From Serripes groenlandicus (taxonomy: Eukaryota; Mollusca; Bivalvia; Cardiida; Cardiidae), in assembly GCA_031761405.1 (NCBI GenBank), contig JASEVX010000008.1, positions 76,277,951-76,341,950 on the forward strand: a stretch of 64,000 bases of DNA. Direction: 5' to 3'. A program made the position numbers and the translations under genes. The notes beneath the pieces were generated by a model. The model was given only the letters and a program-made list of their open reading frames with translations. It was not told where the DNA came from and searched no databases. Positions 21,959 to 32,066 of this stretch are shown piece by piece; position 1 is the first letter of the stretch; every line of letters starts with the position of its first letter.

Positions 21959-22012
21959 ATGAATATTCAGTAGAAGAATGGACTAGGAGGTGGTATGCAT
22001 GGACTTGGGCAG
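21959..22012 (+). pseudogene. PSMD14: Rpn11-like exon 1 remnant (start region)
   Basis: A pyrimidine-rich acceptor (TACTTGTATTTTCAG) precedes 21959. At 21978 ATG GAC is followed at once by TAG (21984-21986). In another frame 21983-22012 reads LGGGMHGLGQ, matching the family's N-terminal glycine-rich LGGGMPGLGQ, and ends at a good donor (GTCAGT at 22013). The expected MDRLLRLGGG start appears shortened by a loss of about 13 bases between two GAC words, which put the start out of frame. The in-frame ATG at 21995 could still initiate, but it follows a two-codon upstream frame. Confidence 0.7.
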
Positions 22013-22203
22013 GTCAGTTAATTTTCGTCTACTTTGATTTGAACAAGAAAATGATAAAAACAAGCTTAGCAATGTCTACCCGACCTTTTCTATTGTGAAC
22101 ATTAACATATTGTAACATGGTGGGTCTTTGTCCTACTAGGCGGGGTGTGGGTTATTTACAATTCCGGGGAATAAAATGTCTAGGGAAGACCTTTCAATCG
22201 TTT

Positions 22204-22866
22204 TTAGCTCAACTGGCTTAAAGCCAGTCGAGCTTATGTCATGGCGTGTTGTCCGTTGTGCGTGCGTGCATGTGTTAACTTTTTCCTTTAAACAACTTCT
22301 TCTCCCTAACCACTTGGCCAATTTGGTTGAAACTTCATAGGAAGCATCCTCTCAATGTCTTCTCTTAAATTCCTTCATTTTTTTTTTATCTATCCATAAT
22401 TCTGGTTTCCATGGCAACCAAAAGAAAAAAATTAGTGAAAACTTAAAAAATCTTCTACTCCGAAAGTGTCAGGAAATGTTCCTTGGGTGACCCTTTATTA
22501 GATTCCTTCAAGAAATGTTGATTGGTTGAAAAACATGGCCGCCAGTGAGCGGGGCTATTTTGCCTTATAAAGCTATAGTGAAAACTTAAAAAATCTTCTT
22601 CTCCGAAAGTGTTCAGCCGATTTTCAAATAATTTTGTAGAAATGTTTATTGGGTGACCCTCTATCAGATTCCTTCAAGCCATGTTGATTGGTCAAAAAAC
22701 ATGGCCACCAGAGGGCGGGGCTATCTTGCCTTATACGACCATAGTGAAAACTTAAAAAATCTTCTTCTCCGAAAGTGTCAGGAAGATTTTCAAATAATTT
22801 TGTAGAAAGTTCCTTGGCTGACCCTCTATCAGATTCCTTCAAGCCAGAGGGCGGGGCTATCTTGCC
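22204..22866 (+). mobile_element. Helentron-like element, 3' truncated
   Basis: Begins TAGCTCAACTGGCTTAAAGC with a 5' hairpin (ACTGGCTT...AAGCCAGT). Inside are core units (AAAACTTAAAAAATCTTCT, GGCCGCCAG). There is no CTCTTGTT end; it stops at about 22866. It occupies the interval where the missing Rpn11 exon would be expected. Confidence 0.65.
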
Positions 22867-22879
22867 TTACATGACTTTG

Positions 22880-23056
22880 AAAATATATTGATTAAGAAAA
22901 GTCTCAGTAGATGAAAGAATATTTATCTAATAAATTTGAAAACATTGTCGCTATTGGAGAATTTGCTATTATGAGAAATTTCTTCTTTTGTCACAATGTT
23001 TAAAAAGTCTTCTGCTTCAAATGCGTCAAAATGTGTCTGTATTAGGGAAAGGTTTA
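22880..23056 (+). mobile_element. Degenerate piggyBac-like MITE
   Basis: GAAAACATTGTCGCTATTGG, a hairpin (AATTTGCT...AGAAATTTCTTC), AAAAGTCTTCTGCTTCAAAT, and GTGTCTGTATTAGGGAAAGG at the right. The left end is worn. Confidence 0.55.
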
Positions 23057-23118
23057 AGCCCTGTTTATATCGAAGCCCCAATAATAAATCACTAGATAAC
23101 ATTTCATTTTCATTGTAG

Positions 23119-23247
<129 letters not shown>

Positions 23248-23248
23248 T

Positions 23249-23345
23249 AACTCTTTCCCATCTTCAGATGCATTTTGACTCTTCTGTAGCAAATACCTTT
23301 TTATAACATTGTTCCAAAAGGAGAAATTTATTTTTACAAACAATC
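23249..23345 (-). mobile_element. MITE fragment
   Basis: TAACTCTTTCCCATCTTCAG, CTTCTGTAGCAAATACC and ACATTGTTCCAAAAGGAGAA: the left half of the piggyBac-like MITE, starting 11 bases after the exon donor. Confidence 0.5.
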
Positions 23346-23631
23346 AAAGCTAATGCCACAAATATACTGGAAGCAGCTCCATCCTATTTGATTTTTTTTT
23401 TATCTTTGTTCAGGGAATAAACAGCTTGAGGTCTTTGAATGACATCCAATTTATTGTTCTGAGAACCAAAGCCAGAACTGCTGAGAAACTGGTTCCTGAT
23501 TAAACATACATATATGACATATATCTATCTCTCCATGGTTTTGATTGGACTTGCTACAGCCAATCAAGTTAGCATTACAGAAAGTGTATGGCGTTATTTC
23601 TAACTGTCAAAAATGTTGAACCTCCAATTTT

Positions 23632-24784
23632 TAGCTCCACTGGCTGAATCTATCAGATTCCTACAAGCCAAGTTGATTGGTCGAAAAACATAGCTGCCAG
23701 GGGGCGGGGCTATTTTGCCTTATATGGCTAAAGAGAAAACTTAAAAAATCTTCTCCTCCGAAAATGTCAGGCTGATTTTCAAATAATAATTTTGTAGAAA
23801 TGTTCCTAGGGTGACCCTCTATCAGATTCCTTCAAGCCATGTTGATTGGTCGAAAACTATGGCCGCCAGGGGGCGGGGCTATTTTGCCTTATATGGCTAT
23901 AGTGAAAACTTAAAAAATCTTCTCCTCCGAAAATGTCAGGCTGATTTTCAAATAATTTTGTAGAAATGTTCCTCGAGTGACCCTCTATCAGATTCCTTCA
24001 AGCCATGTTGATTGGTCGAAAACTATGGCCGCCAGGGGGCGGGGTTATTTTGCCTTATATGGCTAGTATAGTGAAAACTTAAAAAATCTTCTCCTCCGAA
24101 AGTTTCGGGCTGATTTTCAAATTATTTTGTAGAAATGTTCCTAGGTAAACCCTCTATCAGATTCATTCAAGCCATGTTGATTGGTCGAAAAACATGGCCG
24201 CCAGAGGGCGGGGCTATTTTGCCTTATATGGCTAAAGAGAAAACTTAAAAAATCTTCTCCTCCGAAAATGTCAGGCTGATTTTCAAATAATTTTGTAGAA
24301 ATGTTCCTAGGGTGACCCTCTATCAGATTCCTTCAAGCCATGTTGATTGGTCAAAAACTATGGCCGCAAGGGGGAGGGGCTATTTTGCCTTATATGGATG
24401 GCTATAGTGAAAACTTAAAAAATCTTCTCCTCCGAAAATGTCAGGCTGATTTTCAAATAATTTTGTAGAAATGTTCCTAGGGTGACCCTCTATCAGATTC
24501 CTTCTTGCCATGTTGATTGGTCGAAAACTATGGCCGCCAGGGGGCGGGGCTATTTTGCCTTATATGGCTAGTATAGGGAAAACTTAAAAAATCTTCTACT
24601 CCGAAAGTTTCGGGCTGATTTTCAAATAATTTTGTAGAAATGTTCCTAGGGTGACCCTCTATCAGATTCCTTCAAGCCATGTTGATTGGTTAAAAACATG
24701 GCCATCAGGGGGTGGGGCTGTTTGGAGATCTAATTTTTGCCTAATGGCCGTGGAGCGATACTGGCCCTCTTGGGCCTCTTGTTT
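23632..24784 (+). mobile_element. Helentron-like element (TAGCTCCAC family), six or so core units
   Basis: Begins TAGCTCCACTGGC and goes almost at once into tandem units of about 175-195 bp (CTATCAGATTCCTTCAAGCC ... GGCGGGGCTATTTTGCC ... GTAGAAATGTTCCTAGG). It ends GCCGTGGAGCGATACTGGCC and CTCTTGGGCCTCTTGTTT. GCTCCAC/GTGGAGC is the subterminal inverted repeat. It lies in the Rpn11-copy intron. Its 3' end matches the fragment at 30108-30200. Confidence 0.65.
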
Positions 24785-24998
24785 TGATTTTTTGTTGCAA
24801 ACAATGTTAGTTTTAGGCAAATTTAAAATCTTTAGAAAAAAATAAACATAATTGGATTAAAGGGATTAAACCTGCTACGTTTTCCAGTCTCAGGAGCGCT
24901 TTAATTGGGGATATGATAGCTGTTTTACTCACTTGGTATGCTTGTACTGATCTCTATACTATAGATATGTTGAATAGCAATATAATATTGTACGTTTC

Positions 24999-25126
24999 AT
25001 TATACAAGTGTATTTGTATTGTATAATACAAGTGTATTAGTATTGTACAATACAAATGTATTAGTATTGTACAATAGAAGTATATTTGTATTGTACAATA
25101 CAAGTATATTTGTATTGTATTTATTT
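24999..25126. repeat. 24-bp near-palindromic tandem repeat
   Basis: About five copies of GTATTGTACAATACAAGTGT plus four bases; TTAG/TTTGTATTGTAC starts at 25037, 25061 and 25085. GTATTGTACAATAC is a perfect 14-bp palindrome. It ends about 28 bases before the Rpn11-like exon at 25154 and sits where that exon's branch point and pyrimidine tract should be. Confidence 0.75.
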
Positions 25127-25153
25127 GTTCAATACATATTTTTGTACCCTAAT

Positions 25154-25223
25154 GTGTCAGTGTCGAAGCAGTAGATCCAGTTTTTCAAGCAAAAATGTTG
25201 GACATGTTGAAACAGACTGGCAG
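25154..25223 (+). pseudogene. PSMD14: Rpn11-like exon with lost splice acceptor
   Basis: Conserved codons read (G)VSVEAVDPVFQAKMLDMLKQ then TG and a split Arg codon, matching the family exactly, and end at donor GTAGTG. Before them the sequence is ACCCTAAT, with no AG where the exon should start and no pyrimidine tract. The only nearby AG (25159-25160) lies inside the conserved Ser codon. Splicing there would join ACC to TGT and shift the frame, reading into RSSRSS-type sequence. Confidence 0.85.
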
Positions 25224-25393
25224 GTAGTGATATTTTTATATGGTTTTAATTCTTGTGATATAGACAATAAAAAATAGTGAATATTTATGCATGTTTTTAC
25301 CATACCGGGAAGAAGGAAATCGCAGATAACTATCCCCACAGTGTTTGTGATAGGCCATCTATTCTTTTGGTAATTTGAACTTTATACTATTAA

Positions 25394-25530
25394 AACCTGA
25401 TCGCCATTGAATATTTGCCACAATGTTTTCAACTCTATACATAAAGTAAAGTTTATTTGTAGAGATTTTCCATATTTTTTTCTAGATGTTATGCAAGTTG
25501 TTTGTTGCAGATTTGTTTAATGAGGGAATC
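25394..25530 (-). mobile_element. Degenerate MITE
   Basis: CACAATGTTTTCAACTCTAT, GTAGAGATTTTCCATATTTT, CTAGATGTTATGCAAGTTGT and TGCAGATTTGTTTAATGAGG follow the order of the piggyBac-like MITE; the left end is lost. Confidence 0.5.
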
Positions 25531-25591
25531 ATAGGCATCATAAGTTATTGAATCAAAAACAATTCATCATCCTTTATTTCCAGAGAGAGAA

Positions 25592-25762
25592 TGCTAAACT
25601 CTGCAGCAGATGACTTTGAAAAATATACTGATTAATAAATGAATGAATGTTAATTAAATCAGATTAAAAAGAAACACTGTGATACATGTTTGTGGCAATT
25701 GTTTTCAAATGTGTCTAATGGAGATGCATTAAAATACATCTGCATGTGTGAAAGGGTTAAAT
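25592..25762 (+). mobile_element. Degenerate MITE
   Basis: CTCTGCAGCAGATGACTTTG then AAAATATACTGATTAATAAA and GTGTGAAAGGGTTAAA at the right, with a worn middle. It lies in the intron of the Rpn11 copy. Confidence 0.5.
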
Positions 25763-25958
25763 ATAAACTTTTGTTTCTTCTGATTTCTTACTTTGCCAAA
25801 AAGTATGAGGAACCTCCTAGCTCTATTTTACTGGTTACCTGGGGTGTGTACATGTGCTTTCTGTCTCAATTATAAAAGTCTAGACACTTAAGTGTCAGGA
25901 TAATGTGCTGCTGAAATTAGCATACAAATAAGACATGTTTTTGCTTGACACAGGTTAG

Positions 25959-26132
<174 letters not shown>

Positions 26133-26575
26133 TAATAGAAATGTCTGGACTAATCTCAAACTAATTCTCTTCTAGTAAAGGGAAGTAAAAGATAACATTT
26201 CAATTTAGTCAACAAAGTTCAAATGTCCACATTGAGAGGAAGATTGGTGCAATGGTGAAGTAAACTTTCTGGGCTCATAATGAACACGTTCTGTGTTTGG
26301 GATTTTTTAACACATTTAGCAAGAATTCTGGTTACATCTCCAAGAACCCAACCACATGATAAATATGTACTGAATTTTTTTTTTGCGAATAATGTATGAT
26401 AAAAAAATTAATCTAAATTGAAGTAAAATATGAAATCTACTTATCTGTCAATTAAGATCAATTGTACATATTCTGTCATATACAAGAATCAAGTAGGCAT
26501 CATTTTTAAAGTCGGAAACTTCTTGTTTTCTTACACAATGTAAAAGTAAAATTGAAAGTACATACAACATTGTTA

Positions 26576-26700
26576 ATCGTTTCCCACATACAACAAATCT
26601 GCAGCAGACAACTTTGAAAACATCTTAGTTGAAATATGGAAAATTTCTAAAACTGAAAGTTGAAAACATCTTAGTTGAAAACATTGTGTGGAAGGTGAAT
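26576..26700 (+). mobile_element. MITE, left half with a repeat of its own
   Basis: GTTTCCCACATACAACAAAT, CTGCAGCAGACAACTTTGAA, then AACATCTTAGTTGAAA appears twice (26617 and 26665). The right half is missing. Confidence 0.55.
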
Positions 26701-26720
26701 TCACATTTTGCTACTATTAG

Positions 26721-26780
26721 TTATTTGGTCTGTTACTGACCCACTACGGAAAAGTAGTGGGTCAGTAACAGACCAAATAA
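26721..26780. repeat. 60-bp palindrome, 27-bp perfect arms
   Basis: Positions 26721-26747 (start TTATTTGGTCTGTTACTGAC) are the exact reverse complement of 26754-26780, with a 6-bp loop GGAAAA. The left 33 bases recur unchanged and in the same orientation at 28130-28162. Confidence 0.9.
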
Positions 26781-28162
26781 CTGATTTATTTCAGCGACCA
26801 CCTTTCATGAGCAAAAAAAATTGATATTGTTTCATTTACAATTAACGTTTACCATATGTCTAGATAAAATTTATGTGTTTTGGCGCCAAATGACTAGCGT
26901 TATGACGTCAAACCGCCGACGTGACGTCATTTTCCTAGTTTTCGCTCGCAGTATTTTTAGATCACCTAGAGCCAAAGGCTCAAGGTGAGTTATTCTGATC
27001 ACTCTGTGTCCGTCGTCCGTCGTTGTCCGTCGTTAACTTTTAGCTTTAAACATCATCTCCTCCTGAACCGCAAGAACAATTTCCACCAAACATCACAGGA
27101 ATGTTCCTTTGGTGGTCCTCTTTCAAAATTGTTCAAAGATTTAAATTCCATTGAGAACTTTGGTTGCTGCGGCATCAGAAAGGGGACAAAATGTCCAAAC
27201 TTTAAAAATCTTCTCCTCCGAATCTGCCTGTCAGATTCAAATATAATTTGGTAGAAATGTTCCTTGGGTGACCCTCTATAAAATTGTTCAAGCCATACTG
27301 ATTGGTCGAAAAACATGGCAGTAAGGCGGCATCAAAAAAGGGGCAAAATGACAAAATTTGAAAATTCCATTTTTATGAAAGTGCTTGTCTGATTTTAAGA
27401 AAATATAATACGAATCTTACTGTAATGATCCTCTATTTAATTTGTTTAAGCCGTTTTGATTGGTTACACAATCATAGCAACCAGGCATCATCACAAAAGG
27501 GGTAAATTGAACTTTTAGCTACAAATGACAACCAACTCCTACCATTCCAATAGACCAATTTCCACAAAACATCACAGGAATGTTCCTTTGGTGGTCCTCT
27601 TTCAAAATTGTTCAAAGATTTAAATTCCATCGAGAACTTTTGGTTGCTGCGGCATCAGAAAGTGAGAAAAATACCCAAATTTTAAAATCCTTTTCCTCCA
27701 TAATCTACTTGTGCGATTGCAAGATAAATTGGTAGAAATGTTCCTTAAGTGACCCTCTAAATAAACTGTTGAAGCCATATTGAAAAACAGGGCAGCAAGG
27801 CGGCATCAGAAAAGGTGCAAAATGACAAAAACTTTATAATTCCATTCTTATTAAAGTTCTTGTTAGATTTCAAGATATAAATGGCCTTTACTGATAGGCT
27901 GTTTCTTGAGAAGTGTCCACTCCTTGCAGTTTCATTTGCACTCCCTGATAAAATTTTCCCAGATATTTGCAGTTAAATATTTGCTACTAATTTACTATCA
28001 ATTAGGTGATCGATTTAGGGCCATCTTGGCCCTCTTGTTTAAATTACTAGTATTAAACCCACTTTAATAATGAAATGAAACAATATCAATTTGTTTTGCT
28101 CATGAAAGGTGGTTGATGAAATAAATCCGTTATTTGGTCTGTTACTGACCCACTACGGAAAA
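26754..28162. mobile_element. TIR element containing a Helentron-like insertion
   Basis: Left end GTAGTGGGTCAGTAACAGAC ... CACCTTTCATGAGC ... GATATTGTTTCATTT; the right end (28072-28162) is its inverted copy with a few changes, giving TIRs of about 90 bp. The interior is mostly the element at 26958-28039. The segment GGCGCCAAATGACTAGCGTT at 26882 is shared with the block at 1608. No transposase frame is seen. Confidence 0.6.
26958..28039 (+). mobile_element. Helentron-like element (TAGATCACC family)
   Basis: Begins TAGATCACCTAGAGCCAAAG (5' hairpin AGAGCCAAAGGCTC) and GGTGAGTTATTCTGATCACT. Core units include TTCCACCAAACATCACAGGA (27082 and 27550) and TGGTCCTCTTTCAAAATTGT. It ends TTAGGTGATCGATTTAGGGC and GGCCCTCTTGTTT. 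Same plan as the TAGCTCACC family with diverged core. Confidence 0.65.
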
Positions 28163-28458
28163 ATGTTGTGTTCATTTTCATACACACAATTTACAGTTGT
28201 AATATTGTTAGTGATTTCCGTGATTTTGGGATAGAAAAAGGTGATTTTAAAGGAAGAATTGATGAATGGCGGCCATTTTTGTCGACTATTGACTTCAAAC
28301 TGACCCACTATAGAAATTTAGGGGGTCACCACGTGACTGCTCTTGTCCAATGAAATCGCTAGTTTCTAGTGGGAGGTGAAATAAATTGTTTTTAATAGTC
28401 AGTAGCCAAACAGTTTTATTATACCTCACGTGACTTTGTAATGTTAAATTCTTATATA
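28163..28458. other. Non-coding, no clear feature
   Basis: AT-rich. A plus-strand frame of 61 codons shows no known family. ACTGACCCACTAT at 28300 echoes the TIR word of the preceding element. Confidence 0.4.
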
Positions 28459-29468
28459 CAGTCAAACTTGTATTAAGAGACCACCCAAGGGAAATGCTGT
28501 AAGTGGTCTCTTAAGACAGGTGGTCCCTTATTGAGGTACAAATCTATGTTTCGTTTTTTTGGTCTTATGTATACTACATTATACATGTATTGGTATTAAA
28601 GAATAAATAACAATAAACATTTTGTTGTTCTTCTAATTTTATGTTTTATTTCAATATTAATCATAATTATTTGCAAAAGTGTAAGTTGATAAATAAAACA
28701 TATACGTATTATGAAAAAAATAAAATGGAACCCGATTAAATACACTTTCATTGTCTTGAATTTTATGATAAACTGTATTGTCAAGTGTTTGTTTACAGAT
28801 TTATTAATTAAATCTACTAAAAGGGTCGATTAAATAAACGTGCTATCACCATTAGAAAGCAAAAAACAAAAAAAGATCCAATTAAAGAGATCAAAAAGTC
28901 TGACCAAAGTTATCGTAATTTAAACCATAAACAAACACCAAACTATCCAACTGGGGTGATTTAATACGGACAATAATTGACGTTAAAGTGTATTAAAAAC
29001 AAACTGCTAACAAAGCAATTATCGTCTTTTACCCACTGTGATACATCTGCAGTATTTGAGAACCGTAACAAGGACAATAATTGTAGCTAAAGTGTATTAA
29101 CTACAAACTGCTAACAGCACAATTATCGTTTTCTTCCCACTGTAATACACGTCTGCAGAATTTGACCTCAGGTTATTTTACATGCAACACCTTACTCTTT
29201 ATCTGACATTTAAACCTGGCATGTGTACACCACTTCTGTGTTGTTTACACGTGACATTGTGTTAGGATTATTTGACTGTTAGATTTAAGGTCGCTGAACC
29301 GTGGATTTTTATTAAAATGGGAAGTATTTTAGTGTCCGTTGGTCGCAGAAAGCAGGAACTCGCTTATTGCAGGTTAATTTATGAATAAAAAACATCGGGG
29401 GAGTTCAATGTGGTCGCTTACACCAGGGGGTCGGTTATACCAGGTGGTCGGTAGTACAGGTTTGACTG
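28459..29468. mobile_element. Non-autonomous Tc1/mariner-like element, about 1 kb
   Basis: Ends CAGTCAAACTTGTATTAAGA and, inverted from the right, CAGTCAAACCTGTACTACCG, each next to TA (28457-28458 and 29469-29470). A TA target with CAGT ends fits the Tc1/mariner group. The interior holds a roughly 110-bp duplication (AGGACAATAATTG... near 28970 and near 29072) and no transposase frame. Confidence 0.7.
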
Positions 29469-29519
29469 TACTCATCATGGGCAATTTTTTACTGTCTCAT
29501 GATAACATTACGTTTTTGA

Positions 29520-29647
29520 CCGGTTAACAGTTTACTGTAGCATGGCACACGCCTTAAAATATTGGTTATGCATGTGCATGACGTCATTTCAAACAATAAC
29601 GTCACCTTTTAGACGCGCTTGCCATGTAACAGTATACTGTTAACCGG
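29520..29647. mobile_element. 128-bp MITE with CCGGTTAACAG ends
   Basis: CCGGTTAACAGTTTACTG at the left and its inverted partner CAGTATACTGTTAACCGG at the right. Pairing continues through GCATGGC against GCCATG. A CRE-like TGACGTCA lies at 29579-29586. Confidence 0.65.
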
Positions 29648-30010
29648 AATATTCATATGTGTGTGTTACATTGTAGTAGATATACCCATGTTCACCTCCC
29701 CTACAAAGATTCAGAATAAATTGAATAAACCTGTAATTTTGTTCGGTATAATAATAACTGAAGTAAATTCAAGTTTTGATTTTAAGCTTTTTGACCCCTT
29801 TGCGTCAAATGACTTTTGAAACATTGTGGCAAAGGAGAAATTTCTTCTGTTGGCACACTCTTTTCAACTATTCCACAATTATAGTTTCAGAAATTAGATA
29901 AAAGAGTTTGAAATAATTCTGTTTGATTTAGAATTGTTAGACAGTTTGTTTGAAAGCAGCACTATGAGATTAAGAAAGTGCTTCAAGTTTAACTGAATAC
30001 TCTATTCCAG
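29648..30010. other. Intron-side spacer with MITE scrap
   Basis: ACATTGTGGCAAAGGAGAAA at 29821 is a MITE word. The rest is AT-rich and ends in a normal acceptor (TACTCTATTCCAG) before 30011. Confidence 0.4.
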
Positions 30011-30103
30011 GTGGTGATTGATGCGTTTCGGTTGATAAATCCCAACATGATGGTGCTAGGTCAGGAACCGAGACAGACTACTTCGAACCTGGGACATTTA
30101 CAG
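30011..30103 (+). pseudogene. PSMD14: Rpn11-like exon cut short after GHLQ
   Basis: Thirty-one codons: [20 protein letters not shown] then [11 protein letters not shown], matching the family after SVKGK. In the family GHLQ (or GHLN) is followed by about five residues (KPSxQ) before ALIHGLN. Here GTAAAA comes directly after GHLQ and then, within a few bases, the 3' end of a Helentron-like element. The exon frame is open and the donor is plausible, so a protein five residues short could be spliced, but the sequence for those residues is not found. Confidence 0.88.
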
Positions 30104-30107
30104 GTAA

Positions 30108-30200
30108 AAAAAATAGCCACCAGGGGGCAGGGCTGTTTGGAGATTTTATTTTTTGCCTTATGGCCGTGGAGCGATACTGGCCCTCTTGGGCCTCTTGTTT
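30108..30200 (+). mobile_element. Helentron-like 3' end fragment (TAGCTCCAC family)
   Basis: ATAGCCACCAGGGGGCAGGG, GGCCGTGGAGCGATACTGGC, CCTCTTGGGCCTCTTGTTT: close to the last 90 bases of 23632-24784. It begins about five bases after the exon end at 30103. Confidence 0.7.
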
Positions 30201-30427
30201 TCTACACACATGTATGAACGTTTACTTTACTGTAGATTTAATGTTTTGGAGATGTTAATGTATTATGATTGACATAACATGTATCTTCAGTAGCTAGAAT
30301 GATTTTGATATAAATTACTAATTTGGATAATCATGCAATTATGTATGTAACTAAGAGTGAAGGGAGGAAGACTAGAGTGACTCTAGATTTTCATATTTAC
30401 ACATTGTCCTTTGAGCTTGTCTGTTTT

Positions 30428-30841
30428 TCGAAGAAAAAAAAGTATGGCTATTATTATACCCTTGGCGTGGTGGTCATCACAATACTTAAACCTTACCTTA
30501 TAACTCATAAACCTTCAACATTAACTGAAACTTGGTACACATGTTCCTAGGAATAATATGTATGTCTATACCAAGTCACATCATTATTCAGTACTGTCCC
30601 TTTATCAACTTAGAATAAAACAGACAAGCATTGACGTTCTTGTTGGTGTTATGTTTGCAGGTATAAACAGTATATACAAACACAATATTGTTGTATAGTT
30701 AACAGATAAAGAGGTTATCATGGGTACTTAATAATACAATTTAAGAAGTGTTAACTGTTGAAGATTTTTTATATAAAATAAATAAACCGTAAAAGGATAA
30801 TGTCAGACGAGCATCAGGCACCGGCAGGCGGTGCTCTTGTT
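30428..30841 (+). mobile_element. Helentron-like element (TAGCTCGAC family), worn
   Basis: TTTTTCGAAGAAAAAAAAGT and CCCTTGGCGTGGTGGTCATC near the left. The right end AGACGAGCATCAGGCACCGG ... GGTGCTCTTGTT lies about 28 bases upstream of the next Rpn11-like exon. Confidence 0.55.
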
Positions 30842-30868
30842 ATATTTTATTTTTTTGTTTGTTTTCAG

Positions 30869-31069
30869 GCCTTGATTCACGGTTTGAATCGTCATTACTA
30901 TTCTATTGCAATCAACTATAGAAAGAATGAACTAGAACAGAAAATGTTGCTGAATCTCCACAAAAAGAGCTGGGTAGATGGACTAAAGTTAGAGGACTAT
31001 AAAAATCACTGCAATACAAATGAAACGGTTGTAAAGGAGATGCTTGATTTGGCCAGGAACTATCACAAG
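30869..31069 (+). pseudogene. PSMD14: Rpn11-like exon, ALIHGLN to NYHK
   Basis: Preceded by a strong acceptor (TTTTTTTGTTTGTTTTCAG). Sixty-seven codons begin [20 protein letters not shown], continue [15 protein letters not shown] and end LARNYHK. This is the family's region after the MPN core, with ordinary substitutions only. At 31070 GTCATT is a weak donor. If it is not used, the frame runs 27 more codons of unrelated sequence to a stop at 31151-31153. The family's last segment (the EEDKMTPEQLAIKN type sequence) was looked for by eye downstream and not found. Confidence 0.9.
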
Positions 31070-31153
31070 GTCATTGCAATATTGAACCATCTCGGTGGTG
31101 TAGTACATGTAGTTACAGCATCCTGGCTCATACCAAACAAACACTTTAAATAG

Positions 31154-31644
31154 GAAACTAATGCCTATCTTTCTTGAAGCTCGGGGTTGGGAGAATAGCA
31201 ATACAACTGATTCATTGGTCTGGGGACTTACCCAGCAAATGTTATTTAACTGAAATACTGTTATAAATGGCTTTAAACATTTTTACATATTCGAATCTCT
31301 TGTTTTGAACGTCTTGCAATTTTATCGGCTAATTAATATTTAGACATTTTTGTGACCCTATGTCTGTCCTTGGTCCATCTGACCGTATGCCTGTCCTTGG
31401 TCCATCTGACCGTATGTCTGTCCTTGGTCCATCTGACTGTATGTCTGGCCTTCAGGCATTCATTATCTGGCATGTGGCCAGGTGACACGCATTTTGTTTG
31501 TTATTCAAATTTAAAGAAACTACAAACTTGTTGTTCAAAAATGTGGTATAAAAACAAGTATAACCTAAACAGAATTTATTATTTGATGACATTTCTTTAA
31601 CTAGTAGGATCTAAGTTTTAATGTGGACCACTTGTTCTGCTTTT
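31154..31644. repeat. Spacer with 27-bp triplet repeat
   Basis: Three copies of TGTCTGTCCTTGGTCCATCT plus seven bases at 31361-31445. Otherwise AT-rich, no exon seen. Confidence 0.6.
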
Positions 31645-32066
31645 TAGCTCATCTGTGCTCAAAGATGAGATTTTGGGATCACTATCATATGTCATATGTA
31701 AACAATTGCTTCAATGACATCTCCTAAACTGCATGGCCAATTTTGATGACACTTCACAGGGATGTTTCTTGGGTTTTGCCCTTTTAAAATTGCTCAAAGA
31801 AATTAAACCCAAGCAGAACTGGTTGCCATGGCAACCTAAATTAAAAACTTGAAAATCTTCCTGTTTGAAACAGAAAGGCTTAGAGCTTAGCATTTTGTTG
31901 TGTGGCATTGCCTAGTATACCTCTCTCAAGACTGTTCAATTTTATGCCCCTGGACCCAAAATTTACCCCAGTCCGGAGGTTTCCTGTTTTACTATTATAG
32001 ATATAAAGGCAATTTAAACTTGTTAAAGCCGTGCCAGTTGGTAAAAAAAAACCAACAGTATATTTT
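31645..32066 (+). mobile_element. Helentron-like element, 3' truncated
   Basis: Starts TAGCTCATCTGTGCTCAAAG with a 5' hairpin and GAGATTTTGGGATCACTATC. It has a diverged core (CACTTCACAGGGATGTTTCT) and no CTCTTGTT end before the next element starts at 32067. Confidence 0.55.

Noticed and set aside
24999..25126. Intrinsic terminator or regulatory hairpin series
   Set aside because: This is an intron of an animal gene; the palindromes are a short AT tandem repeat.
31070..31153. Genuine alternative C-terminus of Rpn11
   Set aside because: The 27 codons after NYHK bear no resemblance to the family's end and read through a weak donor, so intron read-through is simpler.
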